64,000 nucleotides of DNA from Eleginops maclovinus (GCF_036324505.1 NC_086352.1:29158312-29222311); one strand, 5' to 3'; shown: positions 34,201 through 47,939, counted from the stretch's first letter. Translations and numbers: made by a program. Notes: generated from the letters alone by a model not told the origin.

Positions 34201-36931
34201 GCTTCACGGTTCTCTATAAAGTTTAATTAGCTACTTGGCAATTAACTACTTTGTTGTGCAAAGCATGAGAAAATATCTGGTGTAAGTAAATAAATCGTCA
34301 CGCTTAACAAGTCCACAACTTGACGCTTCTTGGCGGAAAAAGAACAAGTGCTACATTTGTGAACAGGGTTAAAGCTCAAACTACATTCTGCATCAGTGTA
34401 GCTGCAGCTGTCTGCATGACGTACATTTCATTACCTGTCTTTGAGGGTCTGTGCAGGTCTAACATTTACGACCACACCGACTTTACATGTTGACTGCACC
34501 TGATCAAACACGTCTGTCTGTTGTAACAGACTGTGTGTGGCAGCTAGTGACATCTATAAATCTCCTTTACCATCAGCTGTCAAGGAAGGAGGCCTCTGAC
34601 CCACCAGCTTCCATAACCATGGTGCAACTTGACGGATCATTTTACAGTATTTGTTTTTAAAGATGTTTGAGAAAATTCATAGATTTAACTACAGAGCTCT
34701 CAAACGCAGCACAAATGTTGACATCTGAATTAATTGATTTATCACAGACCCCTCACATGTCTTGTATACAGAAACAACTGTGTAACCATCAGGGGCGTAC
34801 ATGAATGCACTTAATGTTGGCAATTAACAATGTTAAGCACTTCATGTCTGTTTAATTACATGGTTTTTATTTATGTAGCAGACTTTATGTCCAAGACCAA
34901 TTTCCCTGGTGATTCTGAACTTTGAGCTCGGTTGAGACAGTACTCACATGCTCCCTGAACAGGAACGCCAGGATGGCAGCTGCCAGCTCGGCCAGGAAGA
35001 TGAAGAGGATGAGCATGAAGAACTGAAACCAGTGAAGAAGGAAGAATTAGTGTAGCCTAGGGAACTTATTGTTATGCAAAGACATTTTAATAATAATAAT
35101 TATAATCTACAAGGACTGCCAAATGCCTAGTTATGACTCAAGACATGACAAAAAACCGAATGAAACTGTCCGTTTACACAACATAACTACTGAGTGTGAA
35201 TAATAGTTTCTCCATAATTAAACTGTCTGGTGAAGTAATGGTTGAATAAAAAAAAAAAGTGTCCTATACATACTTTTTGTAGACATGCATCATATCATTC
35301 CTCTAGATGGCGCACTTGTTGTGTCACTCTGCTCTTACATAACTATGGGCTCCGGACAGAGACTCAGTTTGTTGCATTTTTACCACTTTTTTAAGGTATA
35401 TCTGAAATCACAGCACTACACTGTAATTAAATAGAACTAAACTGAGGTAAGAAATAAACAGATGAGGCAACTTAGATTTATTATATTATTCTGGGACTAG
35501 AGCTTCCAGGTTTCTTTGTTTAAATGATAACAAAGTATGATCTGTATTTGTGTATGTGTGCTTTGTAGAAAGTATTTTAGAGTGAATACAATACGCGCTC
35601 ATTAGATACCAGCCTTAAGGTAGAATCGATCCAAATAAATAAAATAATGACCTCTGCTTTACTACTTGTTTGGAGTTCTCCTAGCCAATGAGTCCATCAA
35701 TAATAACAAGATAATAAAATCTACTAAATCAAGCACTAAACCATTAAAGTACTGGAGTAAAAGTACTTTTTCTACTACTGCAATGTGTGAACGCAGCATT
35801 ATTCTATATTTAAAATATGTAACACATAACCCACTATAACGTTTCATCCCATAGGATGATGGTTTTTTTTCTGTAACACTGAAGCAAGTATATCCCTGTG
35901 ACAGGTGATGCTACAGCAGACTCACAAACAGCAGCAGACACTTGTTCTCCCTTATTGCTCCGCAGCAGCCCAGGAAGCCCAGCAGGAACAGCATGCTGCC
36001 CATGGCCAGGATGACGTAGACCCCGGTGAACAGCACCGGGTTGGCCGCCACAATCTCCCTGAAGCCCATCGGGTCCACAAGCACCCAAACACCCACACCC
36101 AGCAGGAAGGAGCCCCCCAGCTGAGGGTTCAATATCCAGTTATTATGACATCTTTCACCTGTCACAATAACTTAGTTTGTAGGAAAATATATGGTGAAAA
36201 AATAAACAAAAATATAATAAGGAAATACTGTAAGCACATGATTTAAAATAATAATAACTTTGAATTATTGAGAATAGTTACAAGTTGGAATCAGTTATTA
36301 AAATATTCTAAACACATAAAACATAACTAAAACAATGGCAATTACTGGCACATTGGAGTGATGCTGACTACTGTCAAAACAGATGAGGCGAGTGGAAGGA
36401 GGAAGTTGGTCTGTAAACTGTGATTTTGGGTAAAGAATATTATATATTTGTTTAACTTTCAAGTAAGTTTTTAACAAAATGTAGCCCCTGTTGTGAGAGA
36501 CTGCAGTTTTCCTTTAAACATATAGTCTATTCATACATAATGAATCAAAGTAATGGAAACATCTTGTCAGTGAAAACAGATTTAAAAAAGACGCAATGAT
36601 CTCAGCTTTCACTCACTGCTGATATCTTCCCTACATGAATATTTTCCGCTGTCAGTATATTTGATGGAACGGAATATTCAGACTTGACTTTAAAGCTAGT
36701 TTGCATTTTTGGAAACCTTGTAAACAACAAAATAACAGCAAAAATGTTTGTTAGCATAAAGCCATATTGTGAAACAAATCAACAACATCATTATAATTTT
36801 ACAGGATTGTTTTCTGATTATATTCTGATGTCAAACCACAGAAAAAGAGAGCAGAATGTTGAACTCACAAAGATGAAGAAGTTGAAGATGAACATGAGGT
36901 ACTTCATACAGCTGAGGCAGTCCCCCTCCAT
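31179..36931 (-). CDS. tspan18: Tetraspanin-18
   Basis: Seven exons on the minus strand, all phase 0: 36869-36931, 35926-36120, 34948-35022, 33108-33206, 32854-33021, 32567-32650 and 31179-31226. Together 729 bases plus stop, or 243 residues (human TSPAN18 is about 248). TM1 about 13-36, TM2 about 52-72 followed by the tetraspanin [13 protein letters not shown]3 about 84-107, large loop about 108-213, TM4 about 214-238. The large loop has six cysteines: CCG at 147-149, CC at 174-175, C189 and C202. One N-glycosylation site is NNT at 129. The N-terminus [14 protein letters not shown] and the C-terminus MCLFRGIQ are diagnostic of TSPAN18. Known role: a plasma-membrane organiser, linked in mammals to ORAI1 Ca2+ entry in endothelium. 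Fish carry two copies (a and b); I cannot tell which this is. Confidence 0.95.
31227..32566 (-). other. tspan18 intron
   Basis: Intron 6 with GT-AG ends. No repeat family or additional exon recognised. Confidence 0.6.
32567..32650 (-). CDS. tspan18: tspan18 exon with TM4
   Basis: 84 bases, residues 201-228: [20 protein letters not shown] then AIVVLTIE. The first Cys completes the large-loop set. Acceptor CATGCAG, donor GTATGT. Confidence 0.95.
32854..33021 (-). CDS. tspan18: tspan18 large-loop exon 2
   Basis: 168 bases, residues 145-200: [20 protein letters not shown] ... VPEACC ... [15 protein letters not shown]. Acceptor TGTACAG. The donor AAG|GTCAAC is weak beyond the GT, but it is the only site keeping phase 0 with the next exon. 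Confidence 0.93.
33108..33206 (-). CDS. tspan18: tspan18 large-loop exon 1
   Basis: 99 bases, residues 112-144: [20 protein letters not shown] then [13 protein letters not shown]. Includes the only N-glycosylation sequon. Acceptor CTTCCAG, donor GTGAAG. Confidence 0.95.
33352..33465. repeat. Short dispersed repeat inserted in the MITE
   Basis: Begins aatcagaatcagaatcggtt and continues as the accaagtaggtacacagagg type of sequence often seen in fish genomes. Its boundaries are defined by the uninterrupted MITE copies elsewhere in this window. Family name not known to me. Confidence 0.5.
33584..33620 (+). repeat. Poly-G tract
   Basis: Thirty-seven bases, all G except two T, inside the MITE copy in a tspan18 intron. 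It has obvious G-quadruplex potential on the plus strand, which is the non-template strand's complement for tspan18. Confidence 0.95.
34948..35022 (-). CDS. tspan18: tspan18 exon with TM3
   Basis: 75 bases, residues 87-111: [20 protein letters not shown] then LFREH. Acceptor GTTTCAG, donor GTGAGT. The conserved Glu within TM3 (LAEL) is present. Confidence 0.95.
35023..35925 (-). other. tspan18 intron
   Basis: Intron 2, AT-rich, nothing recognised. Confidence 0.6.
35926..36120 (-). CDS. tspan18: tspan18 exon with TM1-TM2
   Basis: 195 bases between acceptor CCCTCAG and donor GTGAG, residues 22-86. Carries the end of TM1, the small loop [19 protein letters not shown] and TM2 with [15 protein letters not shown]. 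Confidence 0.95.
36121..36868 (-). other. tspan18 intron
   Basis: Intron 1 of the coding region, AT-rich, nothing recognised. Confidence 0.6.
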
Positions 36932-36964
36932 GGCTGAGCCTCGGGCTGGAACCTCCCCCTGCCC
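36869..36964 (-). CDS. tspan18: tspan18 start exon
   Basis: Acceptor GTGTGTGCAG at 36965, 33 bases of leader, then ATG (36929-36931) in a strong context (CAGCCATGG). Encodes residues 1-21, [20 protein letters not shown] then F. Donor GTGAGT. The N-terminal Cys residues are likely palmitoylation sites, as in other tetraspanins. Confidence 0.93.
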
Positions 36965-38426
36965 CTGCACACACAAAAAAAAGAGCTTTGGGATATTTTA
37001 TTGAGCTTTTTTATTTGCACAGTTTTATGGCATTTTGTGGACCACACATCAATGAATACAGAAATATGAAATATACAGTATATACATATAGTAAATGAAT
37101 AAGTTGCAGCATGAGTAATATGGAAATCTTAAAGCTAAAAGTTAATTGAGCAGGATTCAAGAATATATTCTTGTTATTTTGAAGGCGTAAAGATGAGTGT
37201 AATTCCGTACATGACAACATGAATACTGATTTGTTGCAAAGTTACAAAATTACGTTTTGTCTTGCAGCATGCATAAATGTAACTCTACGCAGCATGTTGC
37301 ATAACGCTCTTGAACACTGTGTCTTATCTGCAGTCGATATGAGCAAACATGAGAAGCAGGACGGAGAAAGGTGCGATGACACTTTGTCAGTAACAGTTTT
37401 AGTCAGAGGACGTGACACTGCCAGCCTGTCCCTGTGGTATCGTTTGGCACATGGAGGGACGCTGGCTGCTGCTGAGGAGGACATGTTGCTGTAAGTGGGG
37501 GGGTAAAGAGGACCAACTGTGCACTTATGGTCACTGCTGGTGTTTACCAGATAAAACATGCAGCCAGCTGTCACATCAAGTGTTTTGTTTATTATCAAAT
37601 TAAATCAAGAGCACGACTAATGTGAAGGGTCCTGTTTATTTAAGCCTTTTAAATTAGAATAGGTCCTTTTAAAAAGGGGCCTTGTTTCAGATTTAATCAC
37701 ATCAAACATTTGTCTACTGTGGTAAGTATTTAGAGGCAGGTGATCACCTTTTATTCCATCTATGTTGGCTATAGCGGTTTATGTTGACCAACTATTCCAA
37801 CCACTATTAATTCAATCACTTTTTATATTGCCGACAAACCCTATGAACAGATAAAAAGTCTCAAAATTGTTGACTTCTTGTCAGTCCGCTCCATCCTCAT
37901 TGGCTCCGTACTGAAGATGTTGATCTTTACTGCAGTATGTTAATGGTAATGAAGGAACGAGTCACTGAACATTGTGGCAAACTGATGTGTTTTGATCCTT
38001 GCTAAAAGTCACAGCCTTTGATTCGTTCTGTCCACTTCACACTGAATATTTTAAGTATTGACGCATTTGCCTGACTCTTTGTAGCGCAACCATGAGGTTT
38101 ACATTTGTTGCTTGAGAATTCAATTGGATGCAGATGTCCGTGTTTCACTCAGGTGAAATTGTATTACTTTGGCCTAAAGACCTCAGTTTACATTCTATTG
38201 CCTCAAGCCAACTTTCTCTATGGCTGACAAAGTCTTTTTTTTTTCTTGGACGGCACCAATTCATCTGAATCATTTCAATGTGATGTTGTAGAAAGAAGTT
38301 ACAAACAACGTATTTTGTTGTTCAATTTAAAGGGCCAGACATTTTGGGGGAAAAATGTTCTATGCACTTATCAACGCTGAGATTTGGGGTTATTTTGCTT
38401 CCATATCATATTTGCTTTTAGACTAT

Positions 38427-39000
38427 ACATCCATTCATCCATCCATTGTCCACAGCTTATCTGGAGACGGGTCACTTTGGAAGCAGTTCCAGCAGAGGGT
38501 CCCAGGCTTCCCTTTCCCTGGCCACATCAACCTGCTCTGACTTGGTGATTCCAAGGGGCTCCCATGGAGTTATATTTCCTCCACCTGGTCCTGAGCCTGC
38601 CCCAGCTGGACGTACCTGGAACACTTTACTACAAAAGGCGGCCAGGAGGCATCATTACTAGGTGTCCGAACCAACTCAACTGTCCTTTCTACGCAAATGG
38701 GGCTCTGCTCCGAATCTCCTCTGGTCGACTAAACTTCTCACGTTATCCCTATTAACGCCAGCCACTCTCCAGAGGAAACCTATTTTGGCTACTTGTACCT
38801 GCAATCTCGTTCTTTCGGTCATGATCAAACCTTCACGACCATAGGTGAGAGTAGGAATGAAGATGGACCGATACATTGAGAGCTTTGCCTTCTCAGCTCT
38901 CTCTTAACCCCAATGATGCTGTAAAGCGACATTGATAACGCTCTCACTGCTCTGATTCTCCGGCCAATCTTACACTCAATGGTCTTTTCTTGACGAGTGG
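38427..39000 (-). mobile_element. 5'-truncated copy of the RTE-like LINE
   Basis: On the minus strand it reads KRELR, then YRSIFIPTLTYGREGLIMTE and RTRLQVQVAKIGFLWRVAG, the C-terminal region of the 13.5-kb LINE. It then matches that element's 3' end (tggaatcaccaagtcagagc, gttgatgtggccagggaaag) and closes with an (ATGG)n-type tail at 38427-38450. Frameshifts are scattered. Only the last 570 bases or so are present, as expected from incomplete reverse transcription. Confidence 0.85.
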
Positions 39001-40199
39001 AAGGGGAACAATCCAAAATTAACGTTTTGGTTTTGTTCACTAACTTTGTCTCTTTGCGTTTGTAGATTTCTTTCTTCTTCTTGCATATATAAAGATAACA
39101 TTTCAGAAAACAGGTAATACAAAAAATACATGTAATAAACTGGGAAAGTTAAATCTATTTGTCAAAATGTCTACCCTATTCCCCTGTATTGTCTTGCCTT
39201 AAATGAAAATTCTCTTTTATTTGTTTGTTTTGCTCTTTTATTATTGTCTACATTATATTACTACATTCTGTATTTACTTCCATTGTAACTGGAAATTAAG
39301 CATTGTTTGTTTTCTTTAAAATGAACAATTGAAACGAACAAAGCTTGCAGGAAAATAGAAAGGTTTGAAAGTAAGATTTGGAAGATGGCCTTATTTGTTG
39401 GTGGTTTTCAGGTGTCCTGTGTAACAACTCCAGTAATTGCTTTGCACATCAGACAGACTGCGGTGAGGTCTCGGCAGTGTAAATGTGTATTTACTGCTAA
39501 TTTGACCGCTGTGTTGAGCTTTTACTTTAATGGAGTGAAATGGCGGGAGCTCGGCTTTCACTGCAATTAAAACGTAGGTTTTGTGTCCGCCAGTGCACTC
39601 CGAGCAATTGCCGCCTCTTTGGCTTAAATAAGGAATTTGCCTGCACATGCACTCAGCTTTATTAACACTTCTATGTAAATCACTCATGTCAGCATAATTA
39701 CGCAAGGATTACAATAATGCTGATTGTGAGATGATTGTGAGGTGAACAAAGGAAGACTGCGGTTGTAAGAAGAAACAATAATAAGAATACACAAAGAGCT
39801 GTCGAAATATAACAACAAGTATTGTGGCGGTGTTTCAGAGAAAACATGATTACAGTCACATTTACTGCAATCACAAAACTGCTGCCATAATCACAGACAG
39901 ACCTCTTGATTTAAGCTCCAGGGGTCCTTAATGCTAAAAACAGCAGTCACGGTTACAAGTAATCATGATGTAATTTATCCTAATTAAATTACTACAATTA
40001 TAATCATAATTATAAACAGCTGTTTTATAAATGAAATCATCCATATACTATTTGTATTGTGTATTTTTTTTATGTCAATGCAGAAAGCAAAACTGGATGC
40101 CATAGAAAAAGGCTAAACGATTCAGGCTTCTTGCTTATGTTGAAACTTTGGAATTGGGACACATTTCCTTATGAAGAAACAACAGTTTGGCTCCGAGAG

Positions 40200-40485
40200 G
40201 ATTGTTGACATCCACCTGGCTCTATCTTCATCTACTTTATAGCAACACTTGATTTTTCTTTTCATTTGGACTTTGTTGCAAATGTATTATCTCCTCTGTT
40301 GCTCTCCCCAAGGTTTCTTCAATTTTCGGCCGTTAACTGTGGGGTTCCTTTCCTTTATAGGTTGTGAAAGTCTCAGGACAGAGGGTGTTGCATTCATATT
40401 CTGTAGACAATGTAAAGTCCCCTGAGACAAATGTAAAATGTGTGATATTGGGCTATTTAAATAAACTGTGATTGATTGATTGAAC
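40200..40485 (+). repeat. 3' tail of a LINE-like repeat
   Basis: Sequence running from tttctcttttcatttggact-like text to tgatattgggctatttaaat aaac, then (tgat)n. The ending gggctat-taaataaact followed by tetranucleotide repeats is the usual 3' end of fish L2/CR1-type repeats. No coding part remains. Confidence 0.55.
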
Positions 40486-43400
40486 AGTTCTACCAGTATT
40501 GCTTATGTGTAATCACAACAATGCATTACTTTGAACGTTTTGCTGTTATCTGCAATTATGAATGATATATTTATATTCCAAGCAAAGACCAAAGCAATAT
40601 TTTACCTTCAGAAAAGACCAATGGTCCATTTACTTGTTACTTGCAACCCTATAAGATGAAGTTTTTTTGAATGTTTTGCAGCAGGGAGATCATTCTGTGT
40701 TTCTATGCTGGTGCGTAAGTGCTTTTCATCCTGAGCCACCAGACTAACCGTCTTTAGGCTGAACAATCAAACATGTTTGTATCTTACTGGCTGTTCATGT
40801 TACATAAAATGCAGGTCCTACTCTTTCCTCTACCTTCAGTTTAAGTGTGTACCTCACACAAAGACACACACATATGTGCACAGCAGCTCAGGGTGGTGTT
40901 CAGGTCCCATTTAGCAGCTGCGGCTCCTTTCATAAATAGGTCTTGGGGCAGCTGGGTAATTTCACGCAGCCAGACAGAGAATGGCCACAAATAATTCCCT
41001 CTGCTCTCTGCAGTCATGGAGAATTTCAGTGGTTGGATTCAATAACCCTTCAGTGGTTTCCTGTGGGCCAACACCAGAGAGCCTTCAGGTGTTCAGTTTG
41101 ATCCGCTCACACTGGGACCGACTGATCAGACCAAGATATTTGCTCTTTGCTCATCGTGAGGTAGGGCGCAGAGGCTTGTGGAGAAACAGCCAGTTCATGT
41201 TTTTTAGTTACCCCCCCTGATTGACCATGGCACTTCATACAGTAGTTATTTTATTGGTTGCACTTTAAAAAAGGTCAGCGGTAATTGAGGTTCAAGTTAA
41301 AATAATTCAACAATTTCCAGCGGAACGTGACGTCGAGGGTAACCAAGCCCCCAGAAAGTGAGCTGGAAATTGAAAATCATTTTGGTAGTGGTCAAACAGT
41401 GGTACTACAGTTTATGTGTCAGCGTAAATCAGCATATCATTTATTTTTAGCTAAATAAACTACCCAGTTTGAACTTAAATGGCCCTTTTTACAATCATTA
41501 GGCCCTAAAAGTTGAAAAATGTGCAAAAAGACGAATCCAGAGCGGAACAGCGTTTTGGGGACGGGGCTTATGAAAACTCACGTTTGCATGCTCTATGGGC
41601 CCAGATCCCTGGATGATCTGGGTATTTTTGTAATCACAAGTCATGCCATTTTTTTTTCTTGCGTCATTGAGCAACTTTCATAGGAATTAACAACTTTCTC
41701 CATAGGAAAACAACTACACAGTCAACACAGACCCATTTTACCGCTTGTCATGTGAAGGCAGCTTGAGCATCTGGTGTGTGTCTTTGTCTGTTTGCCTGCC
41801 TGAGTGCGCACTCCAAATATAAAGATCTTTAGGTTGCTAAATGTCTCTGTCTGCTGTTTGGTGTATAGTGGACTTATCAGAAATGTTCTGCCTGTTGTTG
41901 CTGGAAACAAAGTTATTAAGAGTGGTGACAGTGAAATAAAATGATCTTAAAATGCTTCATGTAGCAAAGGTGATCTGCTAATATAGAGGATAACTCTCTG
42001 TGAGTTGGTCCCTTTTACATTACCATTATAGTCATTTGGTTCAATGTTTTTATAACACAATACTGATATGCAAGCTTTTAAGGATCTGAGGGACATGTTC
42101 AGGGTATTATTTTCGCAACAATTGACATATTGCTATGTTTTCACTCTCGCTTTTCGTGTTGTAAAAGAGATTCTCTGTGAAAGCTATCTTATGGCCACAA
42201 GGTCTGCAAAGCTTACTGAAAAATAGTGGCTGCCCTTCAGTTTTTCCTTAGGAAAACACTGTTAGCCTCGTCAGCACTGTTGCCGTTGTTTGTACTGTCC
42301 GTAGTATTAGCACCATGAATTTCCTATGAAATCCTTGTTGGTATAAGCCTCTAAGGATTAGTCTAAAAAGCCTTTGGTAAGGTTTTAACCCTAGGAGACT
42401 TTGCTTTCTTTTAAAATGTCATAAAAGGTTGGAAAATGAAAAAAAAGTGTCAATCAGTATCAGTGTTCTTCCACATTTGAGTATAATGCCAAATAATTCC
42501 TGAAGAAGGAGAAATTATGCCATAAATGTTTGACTGCATTTAACTTCTATTTTCTGGCAGCGGTGAGTTCCTAAGAAGTCAAATATCCATATGAAATACT
42601 TTTTATTTTACTTTTTATAAATGTGTTATATGTCAAGTTACATTCATTGCATGTGACAGTTTAATAAGCGTTTATAATAAAACCACTAGCCCAGAGTGTT
42701 GAGCACTGCAGAGTCAGCATAAAGCGGCAGTGAAACAGGATCCCAGTGTGAGTCCCGAAGCTTCCCACAGCCAAACTGTGGACCTGTTTCTGCACAGATT
42801 ACCCACAAGTGACAGGACGCTCCGGTCCAATAAATCACAGTGCAGGAGAAGCTTGTAGGAAGTGCAGCGTGTACAGAAGTGCGTTTCCTCTCGATTGCTT
42901 TCATCCATCAGAGCATTGCAGCAGTGAACGCGGACAGGGATAAACCCAGAGGATTTACGCTTTTTGCATTCCTACATCCGTAATGAGACCAGAGGAGTGT
43001 ATTGATGTTGGTAAAGCTCAGGTGTATTGGTGTGGTCGACTCTTTTCTGTATTGGGTGCGATATTGAAAGATGTGGGAGTTTCATTTCCATAACTTTGTA
43101 AATACCTGTAAAATATTAAATGTGTTGATGGATTGTGGTGATCTTAATCAGTTCCAAGTTTTACTTTATAATGTACTTTTGGTCTTTTTATGGGATTTGC
43201 TAACAATGAAAAAAATGTAGAAAGCATATTTTTCCCCCTGAGGTCAGATAATAACTAATGCAGCTTTAAAACCGCTTAGAAAAAAGTCTTTGTACATTTT
43301 ATATTATCAAATGATACGGTGACCAACAGGTGCAATTGCGCTACAGCGGCACAAAACACTTCCATTATGGGAAACTGCACTATCCTACTTTTATATTATA

Positions 43401-45317
43401 TTGCTGGCCTACTGTCACTGTTGGCAAAGTCAGTCTGTTCCATAGTTGAAATTGTTTTGTAAGTATTTTTCCAATGACTATTTATTTATTTGCATCCTTT
43501 TTGAGACCTAATTTACCTAATGGAAAAATGTGGGGCCATTTAAACAGGTTTGCACCTGTCGGCCACCACAAAATGAAGACTCAAATACTATTAATTAAGT
43601 TGCAATAAACTACATTTTTTTATTGTGCTAGTAAAACTCAAGAATCTTACGGGCTGAAACCCTTAAAAACTATTAGTTCAAATTCTGCAAATTGAATGAA
43701 TAATATTGACTTTTTTTCAGTTTGGGAGAAACTGAATGAAGAAGATGAAAAATACTAAAGAACAGAAAAGTTGGACAAAGCAAGCCTCATGGGAGTGTTC
43801 CTAAAGAGGCAATGACTACCACTCACAGCTATATCTCCTCGCTGAAAGCTACCCGTTGTGAAAACCGGTCACGTGAACAGCCTCTTCTCACTGAGGGACC
43901 GCCATTGTGCCTCATAGCCATAAATACAGCGAGGCAGAGGAGACATCAAATGATCTTCTTTCAGATACTTTGATTTTGTAGACCCTGAGATGCATAACAA
44001 ATAAAAGCGATGGATGAAGAACATATAAAGGTGGAGGTGGTATGGGTCCGTGTGGACTGAAGTTCCTGCTCTGAATGCTTAACAGATGTTGAAGTATTGA
44101 AGTGGAGAAGCGAGAAGAAATTCAGCTCTCAAGGGGTCACCAGCAATTTCACTTTAATTAGTGAAAAACTCATAAACTGCTTTAATGGGGCTCTCCAGAC
44201 AGATTAGGTCAATTGAGTCCCACCTCTTCCCTTATTAGCTGCGGGCCGCAGAAGTTAATGTCATGGAAGCAGTTTTAAGCACTTGGAAACTTGAAAAGCA
44301 CCCATTACTCTCACACTGCTGCTTAAAACATAAATCATACAGCCGCTGAAAGCATTAAGAGACCACTCCACTTTCTTAAATCTGTATCTCTACATGTATG
44401 GCAGCCATTCCAATGTCTGTTGAATTCTAACACAGGGACAAAAATTGCCAGTAGTTTATAGAATACAGTTAAAAAAAAAATCTAAAATCAATTAACTCTC
44501 TGACGTACCTATACAAAATAAAACAAGAGAAACTGATAATGATGAAGTGGTCTCTTAATTTTTTCCGGGCTGGATGTTTTGCCTTCCTCTGCAAGGTAGA
44601 AATAAACTGAATCCTAGTTAACATTATAACCTATAGAGAGCTGATGCCCCACTTCAAGGCAAAATGTAGACTTTGTTTTTCTTTTTTAAATGTATAAAAA
44701 AATGTGACGTGAAATTCACAACTCATTCTGGATTTCTTTCATCAGTCTTTCGGAGAGAGAATGTTACGTTTCCAACCCAGTTGAGATTCAACCATGCCCA
44801 CTTACGCATTGGTGTCCCTATTTGAACAACACTCGAGTAATATCACGTCAATTTTAGTTTAGGGAAAAAAACGTTAGGGGCAGTTTTTTAGAACACAAAC
44901 AATTAACTAACTACCCCTCCCACAGGTCCCTCTCCCTCACTTCCTGCCGCTTGGAGACTACTTCACTTGGGGGTGAGCACTTGAAAAACATTCTTTATGA
45001 CGCAACAGTATTTGTCAAATTTATATTTTGTGGGATGGAAAGGCCAAAGATGACACTATGATTCTGAATCGATACTTTCGTCATGCCTGGGTGGGCGGGG
45101 TCAAATCTAAACTGCGTTGGAAAAATGATAGACACGTCCAGTTTAGTTCTAATGGCTGTTGCAAAAGTCCTACCACAAAAGAAAAGGAGTCTGTGTGAGT
45201 CCAAAAGTCCCCTACCAAATTGGACTGAATCCAAGTATTACAGAATGTAGCCAATCACAAGAGGAGTTTGAAAAAGTACAGCAATGCTCACATGGCTGTG
45301 AAGCTTTAAGTAAAGTG

Positions 45318-45440
45318 GTGTGTTACGGCTTAATGCTAACGTCAACAAGTTAGCATGCTAATGTTTAGCAGGTATGATGTTTAATAGTTGGCCATCTTAG
45401 TTTACAACGCTATCTTGCTAACATTAGTAAATTAGAACTA
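45318..45440. repeat. Dispersed gctaac/tagcat-rich repeat
   Basis: Reads gctaacgtcaacaagttagc, atgctaatgtttagcaggta, and further gctaacatt units. Similar text occurs around 2755-2960, 11860-12060 and 54270-54450. Such sequence is common in teleost genomes; exact element boundaries are not visible. Confidence 0.45.
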
Positions 45441-47939
45441 AATCCAAACTACATTTAGGGCTGATTTATACGTCAAGTTTTGCAAGTTTTTTTCATAGAC
45501 TATATACCCGAACAAATTGAAATTACAACCTGATGATGGAGGTAGAACCAAATTCAAAGGATGTACATTGGATTTACAAGGACTATTCTTTTCAGGATCC
45601 TCATCCTTGGAAGCAAGAAGTCTCAGGACGAGTCTGAAAGTTAGAGTCTTCTTTTTATCAGGGTAATCTTGGGCCAATGCAGCATTGATCTGGTTAAGTT
45701 CTGTTCCATTTCAGCACCAGGAGCTGTCCGATATAATCGCTACAGACCCAGTATTGGTCTGCGGCCTCTCTCCAAAGAAGGTAATTGATTATAAATGGAA
45801 AGTAGGATCATTTGCAGCAGAGCTTTGTAAAATACCAATAGGATTGTGATGTTACCCAAAATATCGAGTACACCTCACAAATATAACATAAAGAGTTTAA
45901 AATCTTCTTTTACTCAGAAGCAACTTTGTTTTTTTTGGTGAACGTGATGTTCTTTTCAAAGTTGAATTGAGGTGAAAATGATGTAATGATGTGTGCTGAC
46001 TGTGCACAATGTCCTATAAAAAGAGTTTGAAATGTGTTCAATTATTTAACACATTCCTAAAATATTACTTGACTCAGTATTGGCAAACATGTCATGTTTT
46101 AGTAAGAACGCCATGTTCCGCTTTTCCAGCCTGTTAGTTCTGGGCTGTTATTAATGTCGACGCGAGGAACAGAAAGACGCCGTCATCCTCTCTCTCTAAT
46201 GGTCGAATGCCACTCTACTCTACTCTACTTTTTTATACCTATTCTAAAAACCAAGAGAAGAGAAGTCAGAATGGCAGTAGTTAGAAGTGCTGGTACATTT
46301 AGTCAAATGTACTTTTACTGTACTTGATTTAAATGTGTATCTACTCCATTACATTTCTGAAGGGTAATGGGAAAATATTATTTGTATTATTTTCTTTTTT
46401 ATTTGACAGCTGGTTTTGAAATAAGGATTTTACAAAAAAAACAATACATTTACATGATATACTGTATATAATAGTTATGGGTGCACGGTATTGAATTTTT
46501 GCCCATATCTCAAATGGTAATAAACCCTTTAATAAAGTTAAAGTTAATATGCCTTCTGTGTAAGTGGTGGCTCACTAGTTGATGCATAAATAAAATACAT
46601 CGCTTTTCAAAATGAACCTATTTCACGGGCAAAATAATAATATCAACACATTAACTTTGGTTAATGTAAAAAATACTTATTACTTAACAAATCATTTTGG
46701 AACAATACTACTTAGGAAGACTTTGATCTTCATGCTGATGTTCTTTTACTTAAGTGAAATCCTTAAAGTTAACTTGGAACAGAGTTATAATCGAGTGGTA
46801 TTAAGATTTTTCATTGAGTAAAATATGAGATTTTTGCTGCATTCATGTGGAATAATCACAAAAGAGTTCCCGGCTGGGATAAATTAACATGAACACCCTC
46901 CCTTGTTAAAAACAACAACAACTCCGAAACATACAGTATATGAACATGTTTTTTAACTCAATGAACAGTTAAATCCAACACAGCTTCCTTGTAGTGTCCA
47001 TTCTGCTTCCAAATTATATCTGAAAGGTCATGAAGACACCATAGTTAGAATAACCACTTTCCCTGCTCAATTTGTAATTTTCTAAGGAGCATGTGAACGC
47101 AGCATTGGGATTTGCAAAGGTCTGCACTCGCTCGGTGGAGACACAGAGACAGAAGAAAATATATGTTAAGCATTTGGTTTAAACATCTGACGAGCTTTAC
47201 TGATGAAGGGAAATAAACACAGCGAAACGATGTAAGGAGGAGTGAACAGTGAAGCTCACCATCTACCAGAGACACCCTCTTTCATGTGTGTTAACTATGA
47301 TATATGTGTATATATATCATGTGTCATAACTATGACTGCATGTGTGCTGCATTTTACACCAGGTGGTTTACAGACACACTGTGAGGAGATACATTAACCT
47401 TAAATCAAATTACCTTCCAGACTGAAATATTAAATAATACTGCACTTTGAGTGAAACTGCATAAATAAACAGTAATATGTTTCTATTGAAGTCGATGGAT
47501 TGCCCAAACATCACAGACATCTGACAGTGTAAATATGTTACTTTAAATTGGACTTAATTAGATCAGTCTGACCTCTGGGATTCACATTCATTACTCTGTC
47601 TGCAGAGCAGTTTGAATTTCATCAGCCCGGCGATATTAACCAGAACAAAGTAATGTGTGTACACTTGACCCACTAATAATAATAAAAAGAAGCCCTTTGG
47701 CATTAGAAACAGTAAAATAAGTGCATATAAGCACGCAGAGAATGTTGACCTCTAAAAAGGCTGCACACATTTATATTTAATAATAGAAAATGTTTAATTT
47801 TTAAATATAAATCCTGCTCGAAAAAGTCCAATAATATATGTGTAGGATATATGCAGTAATTCTTTGTTTTTGTTAAAAAATGTTTTTAAAAAATAACAGT
47901 AAATGAACCTTACCAATAAGCATGTGTGTGTATCAAACC

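Larger units (their letters stand above)
33207..34947 (-). other. tspan18 intron with MITE and G-run
   Basis: Intron 3. Contains the interrupted MITE family B copy (33270-33757) with a pure G tract; the rest is AT-rich without recognisable elements. Confidence 0.6.

Noticed and set aside
42686..42908. Two overlapping minus-strand frames in a GC-richer patch
   Set aside because: Considered as an alternative tspan18 first exon, but no convincing donor or family match.
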